Positions 1 through 5,080 of a stretch of DNA of 5,355 bases are shown here, piece after piece. The stretch spans positions 1,049 to 6,403 of the forward strand of contig DJPC01000062.1 in assembly GCA_002439665.1 (NCBI GenBank). The letters are read 5' to 3'. Under the pieces are notes generated by a model, which worked only from the letters and a program-made list of their open reading frames with translations, was not told where the DNA came from and did not search any database. The stretch's first letter is position 1. Every line of letters begins with the position of its first letter. A program made the position numbers and the translations under genes. The stretch comes from Dialister sp. UBA6422. Its GTDB lineage: Bacteria; Bacillota; Negativicutes; Veillonellales; Dialisteraceae.

Positions 1-354
1 CAGGACGGCGTAGACATGGTGGTTGCCCGCGCAGAAGATGGCGAATTTGCAGTGCAGAAGGGCCATCTTCCTCTCGCTGCTGCTCTTACGATGTGTGTAG
101 TGCGCATTAAAAAAGGAGCAGAAGAAGAGAGAGTTGCTGTATTTGGCGGTTTCCTTGAAAACAAGGGCAATCAGGTAAATGTAGTGGCTCCACTGGCAGA
201 ATTGGCAGAAACCATTGACGTAGCCCGTGCTCAGGCAGCAAAGAAACGTGCTGAAGACAGAATTCAGTCCAAAAACAGCGAAGTCGACATGGATCGTGCA
301 AAGCTGGCTCTGATGCGTGCATTGACACGCCTCAAAGCAACTAAATCTATCTAA
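1..354 (+). CDS. atpC: ATP synthase F1, epsilon subunit (5' end outside window)
   Basis: Epsilon subunit of the F1 sector of F-type ATP synthase. It is part of the central rotor stalk, links gamma to the c-ring, and its C-terminal helices can inhibit ATP hydrolysis. The reading frame is open from base 1 (Q-D-G-V-D-M...), so the ATG at 16 is an internal methionine and the gene is 5'-truncated by the window. About 117 residues are visible; family members have about 130-140, so roughly the first 15-20 are missing. The N-terminal beta-sandwich is recognisable from GHLPLAAALTMCVVRIKKG and VAVFGGFLE. The C-terminal helical hairpin is recognisable from AELAETIDVARAQAAKKRAEDR and the Arg/Ala/Leu-rich ending RALTRLKAT. 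atpC is usually the last gene of the atp operon, which fits the terminator found immediately downstream. Identity is confident from family knowledge; the upstream atp genes are not visible. Confidence 0.95.
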   Translation, partial: QDGVDMVVARAEDGEFAVQKGHLPLAAALTMCVVRIKKGAEEERVAVFGGFLENKGNQVNVVAPLAELAETIDVARAQAAKKRAEDRIQSKNSEVDMDRAKLALMRALTRLKATKSI

Positions 355-364
355 TGTGATAGGT

Positions 365-399
365 AAAAAGAGTCATAATTTCGGTTATGGCTCTTTTTT
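365..399 (+). terminator. Intrinsic terminator of atpC / atp operon
   Basis: A 14-bp stem is formed by AAAAAGAGTCATAA (365-378) and TTATGGCTCTTTTT (385-398), with one G-U pair and a 6-nt loop TTTCGG. The right arm runs into an uninterrupted T tract. It lies 11 nt after the atpC stop codon, the expected position for the end of the atp operon. The A-rich left arm would also allow termination in reverse. Confidence 0.9.
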
Positions 400-460
400 G
401 ATGCACCAAATAGAGCGTATTTGTTTTCATAATGGATATGATTGGCTATAATATTTATTT

Positions 461-487
461 ATACCTAGCTCCTAGAACTCACAATCT
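461..487. repeat. Possible short heptamer-repeat remnant
   Basis: The sequence can be phased as seven-base units AGCTCCT (467-473), AGAACTC (474-480) and ACAATCT (481-487). These follow the same AGNNNCT-like pattern as the clearer heptad repeat at 5210-5294. Only two or three degenerate units are present, so this may be chance. Confidence 0.25.
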
Positions 488-505
488 ACCATGAACGACT
501 GTGTA

Positions 506-514
506 TGGTATAAT
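506..514 (+). promoter_or_regulatory. Extended -10 promoter of the nitroreductase gene
   Basis: TGGTATAAT (TGnTATAAT) is a perfect extended -10 element 55 nt before the start codon at 570. No good -35 hexamer lies 16-18 bp upstream, which is tolerated with an extended -10. A second possible -10, TATAAT at 447-452 with TTTTCA at 424-429 (17-bp spacing), could be an additional upstream promoter. The same TGGTATAAT string appears at the two other promoters called in this window. Confidence 0.6.
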
Positions 515-569
515 GAAATTAAGAAATAAAAATAATAAATAATCATGCATTTTATAAGGAGGAACGACC

Positions 570-1088
570 ATGGATGAAATTTTCAGACGAGGTACTTGCC
601 GGTATTTTAAAGAATTAACTCCGGTACCAGAAGATGAGCTCTTGACTTTGGTCAAAGCGGGCATGCAGGCTAGAGCGGTAGGAAATCAGAAATCCAGAGA
701 CTTTATCATCGTGACTCGAGAAGACTTGGTGAAAGCCATTTCACATAATAGTATCATTGCTGGACCTGCACGTAAGGCTTCGGCTGCTATTGTCATTGTA
801 GGGAAGAAGGAAGGAATCAGCTTCCCAGAAGAATGGACTTTTGACTGTTCTGCTGCTGCACAGAATATTTTGATTGAAGCAGAACATTTAGGACTTTCCA
901 CCTTATGGATGCAGGTGTATCCATACCAGGATAGAAAGATTCATTTGTGTCATATTTTGGACATTTCTACTGATTTAGATCCCTTCTGCATCATTGCTGT
1001 TGGCTATGCGGATAAACGGCCTGTTCGTCTCAATCGATATGATGAGAATGCAGTTTCCTATGATCTGTATGGAAATCATAAAAAATGA
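570..1088 (+). CDS. Nitroreductase-family FMN-dependent oxidoreductase
   Basis: Predicted soluble flavoprotein of the nitroreductase superfamily, whose members use FMN and NAD(P)H to reduce nitroaromatics, quinones or other acceptors; the substrate here cannot be told. The N-terminal RRGTCRYF (residues 6-13) corresponds to the family's RRSxRxF phosphate-binding segment. AVGNQKSRDFIIV (36-48) is the N-Q-x(n)-F-IIV region. FDCSAAAQNILIEAEHLGLSTLWM (91-114) matches the typical D-x-A-A-A-x-QN-hallmark helix followed by GLGTxW. IIAVGYADKRP (141-151) is the usual C-terminal 'iaiGyp-exP' strand. At 172 aa it is at the short end of the family. The ATG at 570 is supported by TAAGGAGGA at 555-563. It is monocistronic by appearance, with its own promoter and a terminator after it. 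Start, frame and family are clear; physiological role is not. Confidence 0.92.
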   Translation: MDEIFRRGTCRYFKELTPVPEDELLTLVKAGMQARAVGNQKSRDFIIVTREDLVKAISHNSIIAGPARKASAAIVIVGKKEGISFPEEWTFDCSAAAQNILIEAEHLGLSTLWMQVYPYQDRKIHLCHILDISTDLDPFCIIAVGYADKRPVRLNRYDENAVSYDLYGNHKK

Positions 1089-1095
1089 ATTTTGC

Positions 1096-1138
1096 ATTTT
1101 AAAAGCGGTACAGCATAAGGCTATACCGCTTTTAAAAT
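1096..1138 (+). terminator. Rho-independent terminator after the nitroreductase gene
   Basis: A perfect 15-bp stem, ATTTTAAAAGCGGTA (1096-1110) with TACCGCTTTTAAAAT (1124-1138), encloses a 13-nt loop. AGC/GCT can add three more pairs inside. It begins 7 nt after the stop codon. The T run is inside the right arm and short, so termination strength is uncertain. Confidence 0.8.
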
Positions 1139-1167
1139 AATATCAGTTTATGAATGATTATACAGAA

Positions 1168-1175
1168 GGGAGGTG
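1168..1175 (+). promoter_or_regulatory. Ribosome binding site deciding the start at 1185
   Basis: GGGAGGTG lies 9 nt before ATG 1185. The longer in-frame alternative, a GTG at 1173, overlaps this Shine-Dalgarno sequence and cannot use it, so the start is placed at 1185. Confidence 0.8.
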
Positions 1176-1184
1176 CTTTTCTTC

Positions 1185-1877
1185 ATGCGCGTGCTCACAT
1201 GGATTTTAGGAATGATATTTCTACTTAGCGTGTCTACGGCTGAGGCGGAATATACCCATTGGGAAGATTCATCCTATGATTTTAAACAGGTACAAAAAGT
1301 ATATATAGCAGAATTGGATACTTCGGACGTTACACTACCTAGTATCGCAAAGGAACAAATAGTAAAAGAAGAATTGGTCAAACGGGTTTCAAAAATAAAA
1401 GGGCTATCCATAGTGACAGCTAAGCCGACTTTTCCAAAAGCCCAATTGTTCCAAAGAGTCCAGAAAGCTTCTGAAGTAGAAGCGCCTATCGATGTACATG
1501 TTATTCCTAAAGAGGCTATGGATGAGGGGGCTTCTCTTTATATTTTGCCAAGGCTGACTGTATATCAGGTGGATTCCTATTTAGAGCCAGCACATACGGA
1601 ATGGAAATCAAGAGAAGTGCGGGATTCTTGGCGAGACAAAGATGGAAATTGGCATGATTTTTATCGCACGGAAACTTATCCTATATTTATCCCAGACCAA
1701 TATGTTCCTTATTGTTCTGTTACTGTGACTTTTGAGTGGTATGATACCCAAACAGGATATCTAGTAGCATCCAGTGAAGACAGCAGGAGCCGGGTCTCTG
1801 AAAATCAGCCACAAAATTTATATGAGCGCATTGTGGATCGGTTTGCGAAAAATATGAAGAAAATGATTGTCAAATAA
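1185..1877 (+). CDS. Secreted or periplasmic protein of unknown function
   Basis: A 230-residue protein, not recognised with certainty. Residues 1-21 form a classical signal peptide: M-R, a hydrophobic core LTWILGMIFLLSVS, then an A-E-A cleavage motif before E22. There is no lipobox cysteine, so it is probably released into the periplasm or cell envelope rather than lipidated. The mature part starts with YDFKQVQKVYIAELDTSD (31-48) and an amphipathic helix with KEELVKRVSKIKGLSIVTA (61-79). An aromatic-rich region follows, with ESREV-type charged residues and WRDKDGNWHDFYRTETYP (149-166). The end is FEWYDTQTGYLVASSEDSRS (183-202) and a basic C-terminal helix. The 'strand, helix, xGLxIV, then typical sheet' order with a DTQTGYLV segment loosely recalls DUF4136/CsgG-like envelope proteins. 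This is only a resemblance. No partner gene is adjacent in an operon and no clear promoter is seen. Confidence 0.85.
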   Translation: MRVLTWILGMIFLLSVSTAEAEYTHWEDSSYDFKQVQKVYIAELDTSDVTLPSIAKEQIVKEELVKRVSKIKGLSIVTAKPTFPKAQLFQRVQKASEVEAPIDVHVIPKEAMDEGASLYILPRLTVYQVDSYLEPAHTEWKSREVRDSWRDKDGNWHDFYRTETYPIFIPDQYVPYCSVTVTFEWYDTQTGYLVASSEDSRSRVSENQPQNLYERIVDRFAKNMKKMIVK

Positions 1878-1982
1878 GATGTAACTCCTAGATGTATACG
1901 TAGAATTGGATATTTTCTTATTGGTGATTTTTGTCACTTCTCAGGAGGGACAAAATTAAAAAATAAAGGAGTGTAAGGGACC

Positions 1983-2555
1983 ATGAAAGTCAATCTAAAA
2001 CCAGCATCTATTATTTATCCACAGCCAGTACTGGTTATTGGGACTTATGATAAAAAAGAGGTGCCTAATGTGATGGTGGCGGCCTGGGGTGGCATATATG
2101 ATACGAACCAAATCGGCTTTATGTTAGATCACCGTCATATGACTACAGATAACATCCGCCAAGGCAGTGATTTTACAGTGAGCATGGCAACTGTTTCTAC
2201 CATGGGAGAATCAGATTACTTCGGAATGGTCAGTGCACATCATAGGCCAGGGAAGATAGAGAACGTAGGATTTCATGCTGCGCCTAGTCAGCATGTCCAT
2301 GCCCCAGTGATTGAGGAATATCCTCTTACTTTTGAATGCAAGGTATCTCATATCGCACAGGTGGGAGAAGATTTTCATATCATAGGGGATATTGTCAATA
2401 TTTTGGTGGATGAAAATATATTGGATGCCCATGGGAAAATTGATCCTGCAAAGCTGAATCCCATTATTTTTGATGCAGTCCATAGTACCTATATAGAATT
2501 GGGACGAACCGTAGGGAAAGCTTGGTCTGAAGGAAAATTGTTTAATCATTCCTGA
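1983..2555 (+). CDS. Flavin reductase / flavoredoxin-like FMN-binding split-barrel protein
   Basis: Predicted cytosolic FMN-binding protein of the flavin reductase-like (split beta-barrel) family, close in layout to flavoredoxin, which transfers electrons or reduces flavin with NAD(P)H in anaerobes. Residues 12-38 contain YPQPVLVIGTY and PNVMVAAWGGI, the characteristic N-terminal motif of flavoredoxin-like proteins. FTVSMAT (64-70) followed by ESDYFGMVSA (76-85) gives the flavin-contacting strand and loop. EEYPLTFECKV (111-121) and HIIGDIVNILVDENIL (132-147) are the conserved dimer/barrel strands. FDAVHSTYIELGRTVGKAW (163-181) is the usual C-terminal 'xYxxLGxxxGxAf' ending. The 190-aa length is normal. 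The ATG is fixed by an in-frame stop at 1974-1976 and by AAAGGAG at 1965-1971, spaced 11 nt. A second SD-like AGGAGG at 1943-1948 serves no visible start codon. Electron donor and acceptor are unknown. Confidence 0.92.
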   Translation: MKVNLKPASIIYPQPVLVIGTYDKKEVPNVMVAAWGGIYDTNQIGFMLDHRHMTTDNIRQGSDFTVSMATVSTMGESDYFGMVSAHHRPGKIENVGFHAAPSQHVHAPVIEEYPLTFECKVSHIAQVGEDFHIIGDIVNILVDENILDAHGKIDPAKLNPIIFDAVHSTYIELGRTVGKAWSEGKLFNHS

Positions 2556-2689
2556 TGCATCCTACATCGTGAGTGACCTATTGCTTATTATACATTTGGT
2601 ATTTATGGCATAGATAAGGTTAAAATTGGGCGTTTACATGGGTAGACATACGGTTTATCAGATCAAACTATGCACTTCCTGCTGCTGGA

Positions 2690-2722
2690 TGTTGATTTTC
2701 TAACAGCTAACAATAATCAACA
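2690..2722. repeat. Inverted repeat enclosing two heptamer units
   Basis: TGTTGATT (2690-2697) and AATCAACA (2715-2722) are perfect 8-bp inverted copies. The loop holds CTAACAG (2700-2706) and CTAACAA (2707-2713), two tandem heptamers. CTAACAA is the exact reverse complement of the TTGTTAG unit in the tandem array at 5333-5355, so this is probably a small copy of the same repeat family in opposite orientation. Confidence 0.5.
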
Positions 2723-2785
2723 CACTGGTTTTAAGCTTTTGATATTGAAATAAATGATTCGCTACATTATATATAAGCAGTCAGT

Positions 2786-2834
2786 GGAAGACAGTGGTAC
2801 ATAGTCATAAGCGGTATGTATGACTTCTGTCTCC
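2786..2834 (+). other. Composite hairpin, possible structured RNA
   Basis: The outer stem is GG(A)AGACAG (2786-2794) with CTGTCTCC (2827-2834), containing one bulged A. An inner perfect 7-bp stem is AGTCATA (2803-2809) with TATGACT (2819-2825) and a 9-nt loop. No T tract follows, so it is not a terminator by itself. It lies between a weak promoter-like pair (2739-2768) and the terminator at 2895-2946, so a small RNA is conceivable but unproven. Confidence 0.35.
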
Positions 2835-2894
2835 ATTACTCTCTGGCATGTACTATACTGTATTTTAATGGATGAGTTGTTATTTCATAACAGT

Positions 2895-2946
2895 AGAAAA
2901 GAGGGTGTAATCAAATGCGAAAGTATTTGATTACACCCTCTTTTCT
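2895..2946 (-). terminator. Strong (bi)directional terminator between convergent genes
   Basis: A perfect 22-bp stem runs from 2895-2916 to 2925-2946 (AGAAAAGAGGG... with ...CCCTCTTTTCT). It is extended by a G-U and a C-G pair to a GAAA tetraloop (2919-2922) on the plus strand. It lies 42 nt beyond the lrgB stop codon. Both arms carry T-rich ends on their respective strands, so it can serve the kinase-lrgA-lrgB transcript and also stop plus-strand read-through from the flavin reductase gene. Confidence 0.85.
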
Positions 2947-2988
2947 GATATATCATAGGAGGATTTTTTCTAAAAAATATATTTTCCG

Positions 2989-3681
2989 CTAGATGAGCAA
3001 AGCAAAGACTGACGCACCAGCTACAGTAAAAACACCAGAGACTACGATGGAAAGAGAACTCATAGCCCCTTCTACAGGCCCCATTTCCATAGCTTTGGCT
3101 GTTCCCATTGCATGGGCTGCAGTACCTAAGGCAATACCTTTGGCAATGGGGTGTTTGATACCTGCATATTTGCAAATGTGTTCACCAATCATATTTCCCA
3201 AAATCCCTGTAGCAATGATAGCTGCCACTGTAATAGATACATAGCCGCCTAATTCTTCAGAAAGTCCCATGCCGATAGCGGTGGTGATGGACTTAGGAAG
3301 CAATGTAACATAGGAAGCATGATCAAAACCAAAGATAAAACAGAGTAAAAAGACGGCCGTCATTCCAGTTATTACACCAGATACAATGCCAAAGAAGATG
3401 GCTTTATAATTTTGTTCCAGTAGTTTTATTTGTTCATAGAGTGGCACAGCTAGACAAATGGTGGAAGGGGTCAATAGGTAGTTAATATATTGAGCACCTT
3501 CATGATAGGAATGATAATCCATGCCAGTTACTTTCAAAAAAACAATGATGAGTAATACAGAGATAAGAAGAGGATTGAATAAAGGGTTATGAAGTTTAGC
3601 AAATACTTTAGTCCCTAACCAAAAAGTAAATAGGCTCAGAAATACGCTGAGATAGGCAGAATCTTGTAAGATATGATTCAT
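2989..3681 (-). CDS. lrgB: LrgB/CidB-family inner membrane transport protein
   Basis: Polytopic membrane protein of the LrgB/CidB family, partner of LrgA. The pair was first described as holin/antiholin-like modulators of murein hydrolase activity and autolysis. Related LrgAB/PftAB proteins have been shown to carry pyruvate, and the plant relative PLGG1 carries glycolate/glycerate. The 230-aa length is normal. Several hydrophobic segments are visible (about 8-24, 37-52, 94-118, 146-168, 211-229). Family signatures are NYLLTPSTICLAVPLYEQ (67-84), LLPKSITTAIGMGLSEELGG (127-146) and GTAAHAMGTAKAMEMGPVEGAMSSL (186-210). The ATG overlaps the lrgA stop by 4 nt (ATGA), implying translational coupling, and AAAGGA (3688-3693) lies inside the end of lrgA. 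Family is certain; whether it works in lysis control or carboxylate transport here is not decided by sequence. Confidence 0.95.
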   Translation of the reverse strand: MNHILQDSAYLSVFLSLFTFWLGTKVFAKLHNPLFNPLLISVLLIIVFLKVTGMDYHSYHEGAQYINYLLTPSTICLAVPLYEQIKLLEQNYKAIFFGIVSGVITGMTAVFLLCFIFGFDHASYVTLLPKSITTAIGMGLSEELGGYVSITVAAIIATGILGNMIGEHICKYAGIKHPIAKGIALGTAAHAMGTAKAMEMGPVEGAMSSLSIVVSGVFTVAGASVFALLI

Positions 3682-4037
3682 TCTTCTTCCTTTCTATGTT
3701 TCTCAATGATAGACTGGGTCAAGCGACCGGAAACAATCATGACTGCAACTAATGCAATGACTGTAATGGTTATATATTCTATAAGGAGAGAAGAAATAAG
3801 TCCCCAGGAATTCATAAGCCCTACAGCAGCAGGAATAAAGAGAACGGGCATAATTTCGATGAGAAACATGGAAGCTTGCCTGATCTGATATACCCTGAGC
3901 CAACGAAAATGAAGAAGCAGGAATAACATGATGATTCCATAAATGCTGGCTGGGACAGGAAGAGGGAGCAGGTCATGAAGCAATTCGCCCCCAAAGGTGA
4001 TGGCTAAAATGTAGCCAAATTGTTGTAAATAACCCAT
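3678..4037 (-). CDS. lrgA: LrgA/CidA-family holin-like membrane protein
   Basis: Small integral membrane protein (119 aa, usual size) of the LrgA/CidA family, working with LrgB as a holin-like or carboxylate (for example pyruvate) transport complex in the cytoplasmic membrane. Four hydrophobic segments are visible, roughly 5-20, 28-44, 57-75 and 82-104. Family signatures are FGGELLHDLLPLPVPASIYGIIMLFLLL (15-42) and MPVLFIPAAVGLMNSWG (63-79). The C-terminus is charged (EKHRKEEE). The ATG at 4037 is preceded by AAAGGAA (4042-4048 on the plus strand). It sits 68 nt downstream of the kinase-like gene and overlaps lrgB by 4 nt, so a three-gene transcript is likely. In staphylococci and streptococci lrgAB is controlled by the LytSR system; no lytSR genes are in this window and no clear own promoter was found. 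Confidence 0.94.
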   Translation of the reverse strand: MGYLQQFGYILAITFGGELLHDLLPLPVPASIYGIIMLFLLLHFRWLRVYQIRQASMFLIEIMPVLFIPAAVGLMNSWGLISSLLIEYITITVIALVAVMIVSGRLTQSIIEKHRKEEE

Positions 4038-4081
4038 GATATTCCTTTCTTATTATGATGTACATATAGTGTGTCATGATA

Positions 4082-4105
4082 TCTTCCATTCTTATTCATG
4101 GAAGA
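4082..4105 (-). other. Small hairpin between kinase-like gene and lrgA
   Basis: An 8-bp inverted repeat, TCTTCCAT (4082-4089) and ATGGAAGA (4098-4105), has an 8-nt loop and starts directly after the stop codon of the kinase-like gene. No T tract follows on the minus strand, so it is unlikely to be a full terminator. It could be a weak attenuator or an mRNA processing/stability element between the two genes. Confidence 0.4.
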
Positions 4106-4711
4106 CTATTTCAATGGATAAAACGGTTCTGTTCGTTTGTCAGCTTCCTTTGCCTTTTCTATGTATTGCATCACCAATTCAGCTGCTGCTTGGTGACCTA
4201 TACGGGAGGTATCAATAGAAAGATCGTAGTTTTTGGCTTCTCCCCAAATGGTACCTGTATAGTATCGATGGTACGCCAAGCGACTTTCATCGGCTTTGCG
4301 AATAATTTCCTTGGCTTCTCCTGGTGATACATGAAGCAATTGTGTTTTGTACCAAATGCGATAGGTGAGATCACCGTGAACAAATACGGAGGTACAATCT
4401 TTTCTAGGCTTAAAAATATAATTACCACATCGTCCGATTAAAACAAAATCATGGTCAGAAACAAGATGCTCTAAGGCATTCCTTTCCGGTTCAGTAAATT
4501 TTTTGTTTCTAAAATCCATAGATAATGCGTACATTAGAGAATTGACAGGAAATTCATCAAAGAATCCACGCATTTTATCATACATACCTTTTTCTTTTGC
4601 TAGCTGTGTTAAGCTGGTTTGGTCATATACAGGAATTCCATAATGATCAGCTAAAATTTTTCCCACCGTATATCCACCGCTTCCGCTTTGGCGAGCAATG
4701 GTAATAATCAT
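4106..4711 (-). CDS. Cytidylate kinase-like P-loop family protein
   Basis: A 201-residue protein of the cytidylate kinase-like family (the AAK/Cytidylate_kin2 type, distinct from canonical Cmk). It begins with MIITIARQSGSGGYTVGKILADHYGIPVYD (1-30), where ARQSGSGG is the family's modified P-loop: the usual GK-S/T lysine is replaced (GGYT). LIGRCGNYIF (91-100) matches the conserved GRGA-D/N-YI segment. LTYRIW (115-120) and DESRLAYHRYYTG (141-153) carry the Arg-rich LID/anion-binding residues. NYDLSIDTSRIG (161-172) is the typical near-C-terminal YDLxIdTs motif. Substrate is unproven; members are annotated as cytidylate kinases mostly by similarity. The start is supported by AAGGTGA (4716-4722 on the plus strand). 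It is the first gene of a likely operon with lrgA-lrgB and has its own upstream promoter candidate. Confidence 0.92.
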   Translation of the reverse strand: MIITIARQSGSGGYTVGKILADHYGIPVYDQTSLTQLAKEKGMYDKMRGFFDEFPVNSLMYALSMDFRNKKFTEPERNALEHLVSDHDFVLIGRCGNYIFKPRKDCTSVFVHGDLTYRIWYKTQLLHVSPGEAKEIIRKADESRLAYHRYYTGTIWGEAKNYDLSIDTSRIGHQAAAELVMQYIEKAKEADKRTEPFYPLK

Positions 4712-4752
4712 ACAATCACCTTCTTATGTTAATACATCTAGAATTATTGTTA

Positions 4753-4788
4753 GTTCATAGTAAAATATTTTATTGCAGCACTATGAAC
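4753..4788 (-). promoter_or_regulatory. Inverted repeat in the leader of the kinase-like gene
   Basis: GTTCATAG (4753-4760) and CTATGAAC (4781-4788) form a perfect 8-bp inverted repeat 20 nt apart, and the palindrome TAAAATATTTTA (4761-4772) sits inside. It lies between the predicted promoter (4814-4822) and the start codon (4711), so it would be transcribed. It may form an RNA hairpin in the 5' leader or be an operator for a DNA-binding protein. Confidence 0.4.
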
Positions 4789-4813
4789 CATACATAGTAG
4801 AGTGTTAAAAACT

Positions 4814-4822
4814 ATTATACCA
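4814..4822 (-). promoter_or_regulatory. Extended -10 promoter of the kinase-lrgA-lrgB operon
   Basis: On the minus strand TGGTATAAT is read (TATAAT at 4819 to 4814, TG-n just upstream). This is a perfect extended -10, about 100 nt before the start codon at 4711. The -35 region 16-18 bp upstream is poor (ATGGAA-like). Predicted leader length is about 95 nt. Confidence 0.6.
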
Positions 4823-4894
4823 CCAATGACAAGCATTTCCATTCATGTTTTTACAAAATCATTTCTATAGGTAGAAGAATATCAGAATATTATA

Positions 4895-4909
4895 TTGACT
4901 ATAAGTCGA
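4895..4909. promoter_or_regulatory. Near-copy of the operator-like dyad
   Basis: TTGACTATAAGTCGA has the form TTGAC-N5-GTCGA, one base off the perfect TTGAC-N5-GTCAA dyad at 5011-5025. It lies about 116 bp upstream of that dyad and between the two divergent promoters, where an auxiliary operator would be expected. It could be chance in AT-rich DNA. Confidence 0.3.
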
Positions 4910-4971
4910 AAATATTAAAATTAGATAAAAGAAATTCTTTAATGCTTTATGAAAATATAATAAAAGAGGAC

Positions 4972-4999
4972 TTGCAGAATGGATGAAAAATGGTATAAT
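4972..4999 (+). promoter_or_regulatory. Strong sigma-A-type promoter of the predicted small RNA
   Basis: TTGCAG (4972-4977), a 16-bp spacer ending in TGG, and a perfect TATAAT (4994-4999) give both a -35 hexamer and an extended -10. Transcription would start near 5006, just before or inside the dyad at 5008-5028. This is the best promoter in the window, yet no ordinary gene follows it. Confidence 0.75.
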
Positions 5000-5007
5000 A
5001 CATACAT

Positions 5008-5028
5008 AAGTTGACCGACAGTCAACTT
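5008..5028. promoter_or_regulatory. Operator-like dyad at the transcription start
   Basis: AAGTTGAC (5008-5015) and GTCAACTT (5021-5028) form a perfect 8-bp inverted repeat around CGACA. As DNA it resembles the short palindromes bound by TetR-type repressors, and its place directly after the -10 would suit steric repression. As RNA it would form a 5'-terminal hairpin that could stabilise the transcript. No regulator gene is in the window. Confidence 0.5.
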
Positions 5029-5043
5029 AAAAGTGAATTCCAA

Positions 5044-5080
5044 TGTTGCATGGTTCTATTTCCCCATAGACTATGTAACA
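5044..5080 (+). other. RNA hairpin 2 with UUCCCC loop
   Basis: TGTTGCATGG (5044-5053) pairs with CTATGTAACA (5071-5080) including two G-U pairs. After one bulged T, TCTAT (5055-5059) pairs with ATAGA (5066-5070), leaving the loop TTCCCC (5060-5065). The 3' arm can instead pair downstream: GTAACAG (5075-5081) with CTGTTAC (5109-5115). Confidence 0.5.

Larger units (their letters stand above)
2556..2894. other. Intergenic stretch without a convincing gene
   Basis: About 340 bp between the flavin reductase gene and the shared terminator. All frames are broken; the longest ATG frame noticed (near 2638) gives about 21 residues without a Shine-Dalgarno sequence. It holds a repeat remnant (2690-2722), a weak plus-strand promoter-like pair (TTGATA 2739-2744 and TACATT 2763-2768, 18-bp spacing) and a composite hairpin (2786-2834), listed separately. 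No recognisable protein remnant was seen. Confidence 0.6.

Noticed and set aside
107..328. 73-codon minus-strand frame opposite atpC
   Set aside because: Antisense shadow of a clearly conserved ATP synthase subunit.
642..655. TTGAC-N4-GTCAA palindrome resembling the dyad at 5011-5025
   Set aside because: It lies inside the nitroreductase coding region, has a 4-bp instead of 5-bp centre, and is explained by the codons for L-T-L-V-K.
1173..1184. GTG at 1173 as start of the secreted protein
   Set aside because: The GTG is part of the Shine-Dalgarno sequence itself; ATG 1185 has correct spacing and gives a better signal peptide.
1924..1937. GTGA/TCAC hairpin between the secreted-protein and flavin reductase genes
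   Set aside because: Only four base pairs, no T tract and no other support; not a credible terminator or operator.
2211..2549. 112-codon minus-strand frame opposite the flavin reductase gene
   Set aside because: It is the antisense shadow of a gene with clear family motifs; it has no own ribosome binding site or recognisable domain.
4979..5014. Short ATG frame beginning in the spacer of the small-RNA promoter
   Set aside because: It overlaps the -10 element and starts upstream of the predicted transcription start, so it would not be in the transcript.
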